Shown here: positions 46,759-55,799 of the stretch, piece after piece | Position numbering within the stretch: position 1 is the stretch's first letter | How the letters are laid out: each line of letters opens with the position of its first letter | Assembly (NCBI GenBank): GCA_011037195.1 | Contig: JAAEAF010006875.1 | Coordinates: 1 to 64,000 of the forward strand | DNA length: 64,000 nt | Source: Triatoma infestans | Taxonomy: Eukaryota > Arthropoda > Insecta > Hemiptera > Reduviidae | Direction: 5' to 3' | The notes under the pieces: generated by a model | The model's input: the letters and a program-made list of their open reading frames with translations, nothing else | The model's database searches: none | Told to the model about the DNA's origin: nothing | Position numbers and translations under genes: made by a program

Positions 46759-47690
46759 CCTCCGTCTCTCAGTTGATCTTCTATTCTTTTTATTTCAACA
46801 CCAGCATTCTTTGTGCTAAATAACATTCTTAATCTGTCTACAAGCTTGTTGGGGTCGACAGGTCCAGCACCTTTTTTCGTTGGAAACAATTTTGAAATCA
46901 CTTTCCTATATTTCATGTTTGTTTTCAGTTCCTTGACTGGTCCAGTTGGACTGTGCCCTTCTTTATGAGCGTTCGTTTGTTGTAGTATTCGCTTGTAATT
47001 ATCGCAATCTGTCTTTTTTACCAGCGTTAAGTTTGGATATTTCATAAATAACAATTCAAAAAGTCCTGGGGTAGCATAAAAGGTATCTTCACCAACAGAT
47101 AAAATGTCTTTACTGATGGAGATCTCCGTGTCACCAATGGTGAACTTCTGGCCATTATAAACTACGCCATATACCATATCCAAATCCTTAGTTTCATTTT
47201 TCATAAATTTTGCAATATAATTTGAGGATATTTCTCCCACTTCTTTCAAATATTTTTCTGAAATTTCTTTTCCTTTGGGCGTGTGTACCAGTTCTCGTAC
47301 TTCTTGCAGCGGTGTAGTTGGAACTGAAGTTCCAGACGACTGTGGAGTACACTTCAGCGGCCCCTTTGCTGGAAGCTCCCGCTCTTCTTCTGGCGAGGAA
47401 TTTGATATTCCGGGTGTTGTAGCCGATTCTAGCTTTAGATATCTTGGTCTTTTTGCTGGTGGTGTTTCGGAAACAACCGGCTCCGGCTTCAGTGTTCTCT
47501 TCAGATTAAGTTGAGACGAATGATCCTCTTGTTTACCCATTAATTCCTTCAAAGGATTCAACAAAGGCTGATATTTCATTTTCAAATATTCATCAGTTTC
47601 TTCCCTGTTTCTCCTTAGCAAGTTATACTTTTCTTGGATTGCTTTCCTAGTGGCGATTATATCGCGCATTGCTTGAGTTGACTCTTCCAT
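46746..47690 (-). CDS. 314-aa Polinton accessory protein, unrecognised
   Basis: I choose the ATG at 47690 (MEESTQAMRD) over the upstream ATG at 47720 because the predicted start of transcription (47705) lies between them. The N-terminal ~60 residues are charged and probably coiled-coil (MRDIIATRKAIQEKYNLLRR). The middle ~90 are low-complexity, rich in P, S, T and E. The C-terminal ~160 residues are globular, with GDTEISISKDILSVGEDTFY, TPGLFELLFMKYP and KRILQQTNAHKEG, and a basic end. The TPGLFELLF/TNAH block resembles uncharacterised proteins I associate with invertebrate mobile elements. A structural or DNA-binding virion role is a guess. Confidence 0.75.
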   Translation of the reverse strand: MEESTQAMRDIIATRKAIQEKYNLLRRNREETDEYLKMKYQPLLNPLKELMGKQEDHSSQLNLKRTLKPEPVVSETPPAKRPRYLKLESATTPGISNSSPEEERELPAKGPLKCTPQSSGTSVPTTPLQEVRELVHTPKGKEISEKYLKEVGEISSNYIAKFMKNETKDLDMVYGVVYNGQKFTIGDTEISISKDILSVGEDTFYATPGLFELLFMKYPNLTLVKKTDCDNYKRILQQTNAHKEGHSPTGPVKELKTNMKYRKVISKLFPTKKGAGPVDPNKLVDRLRMLFSTKNAGVEIKRIEDQLRDGGIIA

Positions 47691-47702
47691 GTCTTGCAAT
47701 AG

Positions 47703-47737
47703 ACTGATTGTTACACCCATATTCAGGGTATTATATA
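47703..47737 (-). promoter_or_regulatory. Promoter of the 314-aa gene inside the end of the ATPase gene
   Basis: TATATAAT at 47730-47737 is formed by the ATPase's last codons (Ala-Tyr-Ile-Ile-Pro), whose TGA stop is at 47723-47725. TCAGT at 47703-47707 has its A 32 bases from the first T. Confidence 0.68.
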
Positions 47738-48412
47738 GGCCTCGAAACCTTTTCGATACCTCCCATCATTAATTTGTCTATCTTTATCCAACACTAGAAA
47801 ACCGTACCTGTCATCTTTCCAACACCAATGACACATTTTTCTAAAGGTTTGAAATTCCATATCAGAGTTGATATGATCGTCATAAATTCGTCGCAGATTT
47901 AATTCATCCTGCCTGAAGAGTATTAGGAAGTTGGCATTTTCTCTCACCAAATGTTTCGGAACTCTAGTATAACTTTGACTTAGGTAAAATATGTCAACTC
48001 CATTGTGACGCCCCATACAAAAGTAAGACCGTACATTATCCTGCTTATCACAAGCAATATCATCGAATATAATGATTGAATTGGGCAGGGCCTCTTTAGG
48101 TGGTGGAACTTGGGAGTTGTCTTCATATTGGAACAATCCAATATCTTTCAAAGGTTGTAATATTTGTGCTAACATCCTATACTTGGGCTGTTGTAAGGAC
48201 TTGGCAAACAAGTAAATATTTTCAAATCTTAGCCCCTTAGGATCATAGATTAAGCTCAACATGAGATTAGTTTTCCCACAATTTGATGGTCCACATATTA
48301 TACATCTAATGGTATCGGGGAACAGCGGACCGTGTTTGGATTCTTTCTTTAAAGAGGCCCCGTCGTCAAGGTTTTGAACAGAGAGGGTGTTATGTTGCTT
48401 TATCAAGCGCAT
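47723..48412 (-). CDS. A32-like genome-packaging ATPase (FtsK/HerA superfamily)
   Basis: 229 aa from the ATG at 48412 (MRLIKQHNTL); the frame above it starts only at a TTG. Walker A is GPSNCGKT (residues 41-48) and Walker B is IIIFDD (113-118). A downstream YLSQSYTRVPKHLVRENAN segment is the conserved sensor/arginine region of poxvirus A32 and Polinton ATPases. It is expected to pump element DNA into capsids. Length is typical. The frame is intact. Promoter: TATA at 48447-48455. Confidence 0.92.
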   Translation of the reverse strand: MRLIKQHNTLSVQNLDDGASLKKESKHGPLFPDTIRCIICGPSNCGKTNLMLSLIYDPKGLRFENIYLFAKSLQQPKYRMLAQILQPLKDIGLFQYEDNSQVPPPKEALPNSIIIFDDIACDKQDNVRSYFCMGRHNGVDIFYLSQSYTRVPKHLVRENANFLILFRQDELNLRRIYDDHINSDMEFQTFRKMCHWCWKDDRYGFLVLDKDRQINDGRYRKGFEAYIIP

Positions 48413-48417
48413 GGTGA

Positions 48418-48455
48418 AGAATAACAAGAATCGCTCTTCCGTTTCTCTTTATATA
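48418..48455 (-). promoter_or_regulatory. ATPase promoter
   Basis: TATATAAAG at 48447-48455 with initiator TTATTCT (A at 48422), 33 bases apart. The leader to the ATG at 48412 is about 10 bases. This one is in intergenic DNA. Confidence 0.62.
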
Positions 48456-48662
48456 TCTTTCGGAAGCTATGTACGCATCGAAAGAAAAACTTATATCTAC
48501 ATAAACATACGCACTCATACATACAAAACCATTACCAACATACACGCACTCTTTTTACAATTTCACACTAAATACTTAAAATACCCGCCACCAATAAACT
48601 TTTGTTTTATTTATTTATATTTGTTTTAATTTTTTGAAGCTGTTGCCCTCCTCCCCCAAAGG
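48456..48662. other. Intergenic gap where no polymerase is found
   Basis: About 200 bases between the zinc-finger gene stop and the ATPase promoter. It is AT-rich and without coding signal. Confidence 0.6.
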
Positions 48663-49259
48663 TTAGAACCGGTTCACGCGCAGAAGGACTCCATCGAACT
48701 CCTTTAGAACCCAGCCGCTTCCCTTTAATGCAGACTCCTCCATCTCCGCTACGATTTTCTTAAAATTTTCATTTAAATATTCTTCGATGGAGGAGTCTTT
48801 GCATATTACTTTATTTTTGGTCTTGAAGGCGCGATCACAGGTTTCACCTTTGACATTTTCAAAGGTCGCCTCCAAGACCAAATTGTATTTGAGGAGAGCG
48901 TCACTTTTTTCCAAGCATTCTGTAAGCAGTCGGTGCAAGATAGCTGTCTGAGCAGATAGAAATTCCATTGCATCAGCTGCTTCAGTGCATGGAAGAAAGA
49001 ATGTTGTAAGAGTCCCTCCGAACGCCGATTCCACTTCATATAGATGTCCCTGAGCGGCATCTATGCGGACTCTTTTAGACATGGCAACTGGCGTGTTATC
49101 GCTACAACGACGCATGTGCGCATTTAACGTCTTTTTTGAGGAGAAACCCTCGCCGCAATTATTGCAGACCTGGCGCTGATTATGCGCAATGCACACGCGT
49201 TCATGTCGATCCTTGTTATATTCCCTTTTAAAATCCTTTTGACAATATTTACACTGCAT
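48663..49259 (-). CDS. Two-zinc-finger protein with GSGW domain, polymerase-less
   Basis: 198 aa. Two C2HC fingers open the protein (C3, C6, H19, C23 and C32, C35, H48, C52), then a linker with a basic KRVRID. The domain at about residues 65-198 ends in SSIEEYLNENF...GSGWVLKEFD...LLRVNRF. In many Polinton/adintovirus-like polymerase proteins a GSGW segment of this kind lies ahead of the DNA polymerase B domain. Here the protein stops directly after it. It may bind element ends or serve as a replication accessory. The polymerase link is from memory of the family and needs a profile search. Confidence 0.7.
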   Translation of the reverse strand: MQCKYCQKDFKREYNKDRHERVCIAHNQRQVCNNCGEGFSSKKTLNAHMRRCSDNTPVAMSKRVRIDAAQGHLYEVESAFGGTLTTFFLPCTEAADAMEFLSAQTAILHRLLTECLEKSDALLKYNLVLEATFENVKGETCDRAFKTKNKVICKDSSIEEYLNENFKKIVAEMEESALKGSGWVLKEFDGVLLRVNRF

Positions 49260-49797
49260 ATTTAAAAAATAAAATAAAACTGTTCACTTATAAATACTTG
49301 CATGCACAATAAATATATATAGAGAGAAAAGTAATAATATAATAATAATACTATATAATAAAAAGAAAAAAAACTACTATATAATAAAACTATAGATATA
49401 CTATATACAAAAGAATTTTTTTTAAAAAAAAGTTATGAAATGAATAGAAAGAATAAAATTGAGAAAAAATAAATAAATAAGAAATTACACTTAGAATAAA
49501 ACAAGAAATTAAACGGATTAAAAAAAAAAGAAAGTTAAAATTAAAAATTAGAAAAAAAAAATATATATTAATCAAAATATGTATTAAATAAAATTGATTA
49601 ATAATTAATAATAATTAATAAATTGGAATAATAATTATTAACAAAAAAAAAAAAAAAGAAAAAATTGTTCAAAAGAAAATATAAAAGTAACAGATACAAA
49701 AAAAATTTAAATTAAGAAAAAATGAAAAATGTACTTGCATAAAAATTAAGATTTAGTTGAGATTACCAAAGCAGTTTACACAAAGAGCACTAAACAC
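49260..49797. other. AT-rich leader or intron of the zinc-finger gene
   Basis: Lies between the predicted start of transcription (49802) and the ATG at 49259. It is extremely A/T-rich. An intron is possible (minus-strand GTAATC near 49760 and AACAG near 49281), but neither site is strong. A second TATA-like site (49287-49292) is too near the ATG. Confidence 0.4.
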
Positions 49798-49835
49798 AGA
49801 ATGAGAATGCGGCGATATTCGTCACGACTTATATA
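49798..49835 (-). promoter_or_regulatory. Distal promoter of the zinc-finger gene
   Basis: TATATAAG at 49828-49835 with initiator TCATTCT (A at 49802), 33 bases apart, the same spacing as the other units. Confidence 0.55.
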
Positions 49836-49982
49836 CCTTCGGATGATTCTCGAAATACTATTGGTTAATATGGATGGCGTGATGCTAGGGAAGGGGGTAT
49901 GTAGACTGTTTACTAGCTAAGAATTGTATGGTGCGTCATCATCATCATCAACATCATTGTAGTTGACAAAATAATTAAAATA

Positions 49983-50668
49983 TGACTCATGGTATTACTT
50001 ATATTTTTCCTTAATCGGATTAAATTTAACAATGTTCGAAGAAAAAAATAATAAACCTTTTAAAATAAAAAAAAGAGATTAAGATAAAAGTAGATTTTTT
50101 TTTTCATAATATAATTAACTATTAACATTGTTAAAAAATTAAAAACCTTTTTCTAGATGAGTCATTGTATATACTTATATTAATCGGATTAAGTATTAGC
50201 AACATTCGAAATAAAAATAACAAACTTTTTAAAATAATAAAAAGGGATTAAGATAAGAAAAATGACTCATTGTATATACTTATATTAATCGGATTAAGTA
50301 GCAGCAATGTTCCAAATAAAAATATGACTCATGGTATTACTTATATTTTTCCTTAACCGGATTAAATTTAACAATGTTCGAAGAAAAAAATAATAAACCT
50401 TTTAAAATAAAAAAAAGAGATTAAGATAAGAGTAGATTTTTTTTTTCATAATATAATTAAGTATTAACATTGTTAAAAAAATTAAAAACCTTTTTCTAGA
50501 TGAGTCATTGTATATACTTATATTAATCGGATTAGGTATTAGCAACATTCGAAATAAAAATAACAACCTTTTTAAAATAATAAAAAGGGATTAAGATAAG
50601 AAAAATGACTCATTGTATATACTTATATTAATCGGATTAAATAGCAGCAATGTTCCAAATAAAAAAAT
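49983..50668. repeat. 342-bp higher-order tandem repeat with AP-1-like sites
   Basis: Two copies of a 342-bp unit (offset between matching TGACTCA sites 49983 and 50325), each made of three related ~100-bp subunits containing 'ttaatcggattaa' and 'gggattaagataag'. TGACTCA/TGAGTCA occurs at 49983, 50158, 50263, 50325, 50501, 50606, and beyond the array at 50762 and 50856. Confidence 0.75.
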
Positions 50669-51352
50669 AAAAAAAATAACAAACATTTTAAAATAATAAA
50701 AAGGGATTAAGATAAGAAATAGATATATATATATTTTTTTTTAAATAAACCTTTGCATGGATGACTCATTTCATAATAGGATTAAATATTAGAAAAACCA
50801 AATAATAAACCTTTTAAAAAGAATGGGATTTACATTTTTGTTGAGACATGCACGGTGACTCATTGTATATACAAACATTCTTCATAAGTAAGGCAAGTAA
50901 CATGTCCGGACAGGCAAGATATACGCTAATTACAGTACAAAGTTTAATAAACAAAAATAATAAAAAAAAAAGATTAAGATAAGAATAAATATATATATAT
51001 ATTTTTTTAATAGGTTTAGTGTTACAAAATATTATGCAATAACTAAGCTGTTGTGGTAGAAGCAGCAGTGTTGTTTTTTATTAATAAAATCGATATTAAT
51101 CAATATGAGTAATCGATATTTCTAATCGATATATTGCGATTGCAGTGGTACACTGTAGGCTATGCGATGTCATCGGAGTAGTAATTGCCTAGCAGGCAGT
51201 GGTAATAAATAAATCAATATGTACATTTATAATCAAAAAGGCAATGGCAATACTATTGGCTGTGACGCCACAGGAGTGGGAATTGTCTAGAAGGCAGTGG
51301 TAATAAATATGTACATTTTTAATCTATAAGGCGGTGGCAATGCTATTAGCTG

Positions 51353-51672
51353 TGACGTCACACGAATGATATATTGAAAAGGCAGTGGTTTTGTTAGTTT
51401 TTTATTAATAAATTATATTCATAAAATCGATATTAATTGATATGGATAATCGATATTTGTAATCGATATATTGCGATTGGCAGTGAATCACTATAGAGTG
51501 TGTGACGTTATCTAAATGGGGGATTTGTCTAGAAGGCAGTGGTAATAAATAAGGCACTGGCAATACTATCGCTGTGTGACGTCATACGAATAATATATTG
51601 AAAAGGCAGTGGTTTTTGTTATACAATATGATAAAATCAATAATGCGCATGCCCCAACTAGCAGTGACGTCA
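51353..51672. promoter_or_regulatory. CRE (TGACGTCA) motif cluster, right repeat
   Basis: Perfect TGACGTCA at 51353-51360, 51577-51584 and 51665-51672, mirroring the left repeat. A TCAGT initiator-like site (51724-51728) and a splice-donor-like GTAAGT (51785-51790) follow on the outward side. Confidence 0.6.
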
Positions 51673-51715
51673 TAGGAGTGGGGATCAACGTTACTATAGT
51701 AGATTGTTTTGCCAT
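51566..51715 (-). CDS. Small ORF in right terminal repeat
   Basis: Mirror copy of 41856-42005; one residue differs in the longer frame (Leu for Phe). Same caveats. Confidence 0.25.
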   Translation of the reverse strand: MAKQSTIVTLIPTPMTSLLVGACALLILSYCITKTTAFSIYYSYDVTQR

Positions 51716-51960
51716 AAGGAGGTTCAGTTCTGTGTAAGTGCGCGTCGTGTTAATATCAGCAGCAGCAGCAGGGAGCTGGAAGGGGTAAGTCAATCTTTTT
51801 AAAAATGATTTAGATTGTGTGGTGAAAGTTGGATGTCACTCCGCCATATTGTTGTTTTTTTTATTTATAATTGAATTTTTTGTGAGTGGGGCGAGGCGAA
51901 TAAAATTATGATAGTGCGCGGGTTAAGATAGAAGTGTACGTTGAAAAGTATAACTAGCGA

Positions 51961-52045
51961 GAGGATCATTGTGGCCGACTGGTTATGGTGATGGACTTTC
52001 AACCTAAAGATTGTAGGATCGAATCACAGGTAAGACAAGTTTTTT
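51961..52045 (+). ncRNA. tRNA-like RNA polymerase III cassette in right terminal repeat
   Basis: Box A at 51972-51982, box B at 52016-52025, T6 at 52040-52045. It would be transcribed outward toward the element's end. See 41523-41612. Confidence 0.45.
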
Positions 52046-52797
52046 CATATAAAATAAAAATAAAAAATACCCCTCCAGCCTAGAGTCAGGAGAGGGGTGG
52101 TGTGTTACGGTGTTAGGTTCCGCCATCTTGTTGTGGGGATGGATTGACCATGGAGGTGGAAAGAAATGGAGTCATCTATTTGGATGTTAGGTTAGGAGTG
52201 GGAGGATAAAAATAGAGTCATCGGATTGGATGATAAATTCAGGAGTGGGGGTAATGGATTGGATGTTAGGTCAAGAAGTGGGGAGAAGAAAATACGGCCA
52301 TCGGATTGGACGATAAGTTAAGGGGTGGGGGTGGAAAGAAAATGGAGTCATCGATTTGGATGATAAGTTAAGGGGAGGAGGTAAGCGGGCATGGTCTAGA
52401 GAGTTGTTGAAATCGATGATAGGTCAGTGGTGGGGGTAAGTGGGTGCGGCTTAAGTGCTCGTCGATTTCGATGACGGGGAAGTGGAGGGGGTAAGTGGGC
52501 GTGGCATAAGTGCTCATCCAGTTCGATGATTGACCGGTGGTGGGGGAAGGTGGGCGTGGCCTAAGTGCTTATCCAGTTCGATGATTGGTCAGTTGGAGAG
52601 GAGTGGGGGTAAGTAGGCGTGGCCTAAGTGCTCGCCCAGTTTGATGATTGGCCGATGGGCGTGGTGGGGGCGTGGCCAAGTGCTCATCGAGTTCGATGAT
52701 TGGTCGGTGGGCGTGGCTTGGGAGGGGTGGGGAGAAATACTGCAATCTGATTGGCTGCTCAAAAAAGGTGCGCCAGAACCGCCATTTCTCCCCTACT

Positions 52798-52803
52798 CTT
52801 ATC
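52798..52803 (+). repeat. Target-site duplication, right (CTTATC)
   Basis: Identical to 40762-40767. Confidence 0.95.
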
Positions 52804-53500
52804 TTTATTGAGATAATCGCGGAAAAAATATTTAGAAAAAAACTTTAGGGATGTGGTTAGCTCAATGGTAGCGTGCTGAGATGCAGGATTCGAATCAAGG
52901 CTACTCTAAGATTTTTCTCTTCCCAAGATAATAAATAAATAAATAAATAAATAAATTCCTATCAAACCGATTTTTTTCGAACTCAGAATTTTGGTAGCAC
53001 ATTTAATTGTTACATGATACGATCGTACACATACACTGTTAATATGATATTTTTGAGAAAGTCTAAACTTTACACATCCCGCAAAAAATCCCCTTAAAAA
53101 AGAATTTTTATGAAAATAATATTTTAAATAAAAATTGTAACTCTTTATAAGGATAATTGGATGTGCCAGGCTTAAATAAAATCTTTAAGGCCATTTTCAG
53201 GCAATTCCACAAAGAAAAAAGAAACTAAGAAATCCATTCAGTAATTTGGTACTTCCGGTTGACTGATTTTGACCAAAACCATATTGTTACATCCTCTGGG
53301 AGAATTTCATATAAATATCGAGTTTGAACTCGCAGCGTTTTTCCGTTTATGAATAATGCTTTAATCAAACACAAACAACACCAATTTCTAAAAATATTTT
53401 TATCTTACTTGAGGAGACCTCAAAATATATATTTCCGGTGAAAAACTTGATATGGAAAATTTGACACGATTTGCAACACTTCTTCCGTTTTTTTTTTTGA
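52804..53500 (-). repeat. Family A repeat, right half of the Polinton target and neighbours
   Basis: Continues the copy at 40490-40767, is interrupted by the SINE, then runs into further family blocks ('acttccggttgactgatttt', 'atatttccggtgaaaaact'). Confidence 0.5.
52850..52956 (+). repeat. tRNA-derived SINE with (AAAT)n tail
   Basis: Box A-like TTAGCTCAATGGTAG (about 52857-52871), box B-like GGATTCGAATC (about 52886-52897), and an AAAT-repeat tail at 52930-52955. It sits 50 bases right of the Polinton, also inside the family A copy. Confidence 0.7.
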
Positions 53501-54104
53501 TGATCAATAAAACCGGAAGCAACAATGAACTAAACCTAAATTATGCAGAAGTGATAATAATAATTAATTCTGGCTTCTTTTATCGCGGGAGGGGAAAAAA
53601 GATTAAAGAAAAAAATGGAATTAATGTTCAAAATTCGTGGTGATAAAGATAACAAACACACAAACAAAAGAAGAAGGCTGAGTACAGAATATTTCGTTGT
53701 GTAGAAAAGGTTAGAGAAAAAAAAAAGGCAATTATCATCTGTGTAATTATACTAATGGAGTTTGGATAAATGCTTAATGAATGAACTTTCAGGAAAACAT
53801 ATATTTATACGTATATTCTAACATACATGAACTTTAACACACAAAAAATGGGGGGGCAGGAAAAATAAAAAAGATAGAAAAATAAAAATACTACAGTAGA
53901 TTTTCTAAGAGTGATTTTCGTTCTTTGTGTTCTACGTTTCTCACTGCTGCTCTTATCTCCTCCGTTAGGTTTTTACCCTTACTTGTCCCCAAGGGTCCAG
54001 TTTTTTATTTCCCACCACTTTTCACTGGTTTACCTGTAGAAGACACAAGGATTATACCTTACCCGTATTCCCACTACTACTGGACTACTCACCTTTACAC
54101 ACAA

Positions 54105-54385
54105 ACACATATATATATATATATACACACACACACATTTTTATGCTTATACAGAACAGAATTTTCTAGGGATTCCTGGGCTACATATGTATGTATGTAT
54201 GTATGTATGTATATATATATATATATTGTTCCAGGACTGTTTTCCAGTAAAGTGAGAAATGCCATGCTCTACACAGACAGCTCACAACTCTTCACCCACA
54301 CTTCCTCTCTTATCTCCGAGTGCATGTATGTGAGTGTGTGTGTGAGTTTATGCGAGAGAGAGAGAGAGAGAGAGAGAGAATATAT
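54105..54385. repeat. Microsatellite cluster: (AT)n, (AC)n, (ATGT)n, (GA)n
   Basis: AT/AC runs at about 54110-54138, ATGT at 54186-54210, AT at 54211-54226 and GA at 54353-54380. A 191-codon frame crossing them is an artefact of simple repeats. Confidence 0.85.
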
Positions 54386-55079
54386 ATATTCGGACAGTGA
54401 AATTATCTGGACACAAGGAACAGAACATGGCCACTTGGCCCCCTACAGCGGCCCCCAACATAGAACAATGTCACATTTTCCACTTTCCTTGCCTTCATAA
54501 AAAAAAAAAGAAAAAAGGAAAGTTACTTTTCTCCTTTATTCCCTCTTTCCAGGAGTTTCTTTCTTTTTTATCCGCTGCCTTCCACTTCCCTTATTTCCGG
54601 CACCCTCTTTCCATTCTACAAGTTAAACTTAGTGATAACAATTTTCCGTTCGACTGATCTTTTTCTTTCTTCTTCCTTCTCTCACCTTCCCTCTCACTCT
54701 CACACACTAGACTAAAGCTGTTTATCTCCAGCCAAATCACGCTTATAAAACTAGAGGTTATAAAAACATATCAAAAACAAGAAAACTTCAGCAATATTCT
54801 GCTCCAACCGTTTTATTATACTAAGCCTATTGCTATTATTATATTTTTTAAAATGCCACTGATGCATGCAATCAGATTACAATTGTATTTTTACGCTATA
54901 CTACAATGTACGTCTTCTGTACTCCATTATCAAGCGGTATGATTTTTTTTTTTTTTTTTTTATGGAGGTGAGACAGTTAGAGAATTGAACTACACACACG
55001 GATTCACTGGTATATTAATTAAAACAATAGACACTGCAAGGATTTTACATTTAAGACGAGCGAAAGATAGAATACAGCG

Positions 55080-55480
55080 GCGTGACAGAATAAGCTGGTA
55101 GAGTTTTGCCTTCTCTATTTTCAGTAGAATACTCCATCGCTTCTATGGTGGTCAAGCCTGTTCCTGAATGCCCCTCTTTGGTTTTGCTAGGGGTGAATAA
55201 GCGAGGCTTGACTTTTCCTCTGATGTAATCTTGAGATTAGTTATACTAGGAGGTGCTACTATCATAACTAAAGTGACGTCTTAGGTGATGTATATGTTGG
55301 ATGTCAAGTATTATCAATCTAGCCTTATCTTTTAATGAATAATTATTTCCGTTTTTGATGGCCGCAATTAAATAAGGCATGCCCAAGACCAGCCTAGATG
55401 AGAGAAGGCTGTTAAGTGAATAAGTGAAATCAGCTTTTGTGAGAGATATGCTATTTCCAGCATGCATTTAGTACACAGAC
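55080..55480. other. GC-richer stretch, no recognised feature
   Basis: Less AT-biased and possibly an old repeat. I see no domain or tRNA-like boxes. Confidence 0.35.
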
Positions 55481-55799
55481 AACTTTGGGATGAGCCGTTT
55501 CCTTCTATTTTTTTGGCCAACCCGAAAAGCTTTATTGACTACTAACATTACCCATGCCTCATCATGGATGGTATGCAAAATATTCCACTCCACTTTTTAT
55601 TAGGGTGCTTTACATTAGCACATACTTTGATAGAAGTGCAGTTGCGCCCCAAAAGTCCGTCTCGTCTGTACAGAAGCAGTCCTAAGAATGACAGAAGCTG
55701 TCTTATTCCATTATACAAAAATAAGCAAACAGATCACGGTTAATATCTCGCTTGATGTCCTCAACTGTTTGACCTGTGATTTCATGTTAGGAATGGCTA

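Larger units (their letters stand above)
40768..52797 (-). mobile_element. Polinton/Maverick-class virus-like transposon, 12,030 bp, no polymerase B seen
   Basis: Defined by a 6-bp target duplication, ends AGTAGGGG.../...CCCCTACT, long inverted terminal repeats, and a minus-strand gene block. The block encodes an rve-type integrase, adenain-like protease, A32-like packaging ATPase, a double-jelly-roll-type capsid candidate and four accessory ORFs. Usual Polintons are about 15-20 kb and carry a protein-primed DNA polymerase B of over 1,000 residues. Here the largest ORF is 410 aa and no DNA polymerase motif is present. Apart from one frame break in the integrase, all genes are open, and with the near-identical ends this suggests a recent insertion. 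It sits inside a family A repeat. Confidence 0.93.
51285..52797 (-). repeat. Polinton right terminal inverted repeat
   Basis: Inverted near-identical partner of 40768-42288. Its inner continuation (about 50890-51284) is more diverged and holds one extra ATCGAT/CRE unit relative to the left end. Confidence 0.92.

Noticed and set aside
47275..47514. Plus-strand ORF antisense to the 314-aa gene, and similar antisense ORFs at 43886, 45270 and 45512
   Set aside because: Shadows of the real minus-strand genes; no promoter or recognisable motifs.
48806..49060. 84-codon minus ORF inside the zinc-finger gene
   Set aside because: Alternative frame of the same DNA, no independent support.
49390..49575. 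61-codon hydrophobic minus ORF
   Set aside because: Made entirely of A/T-run codons (Phe, Leu, Ile) in the AT-rich leader; not credible as a gene.
49983..50862. CRISPR-like or satellite array
   Set aside because: Spacing is irregular and subunits are full tandem copies within a eukaryotic element; no CRISPR features.
53925..54500. 191-codon ORF
   Set aside because: Runs through AT, AC, ATGT and GA microsatellites; composition is low-complexity.
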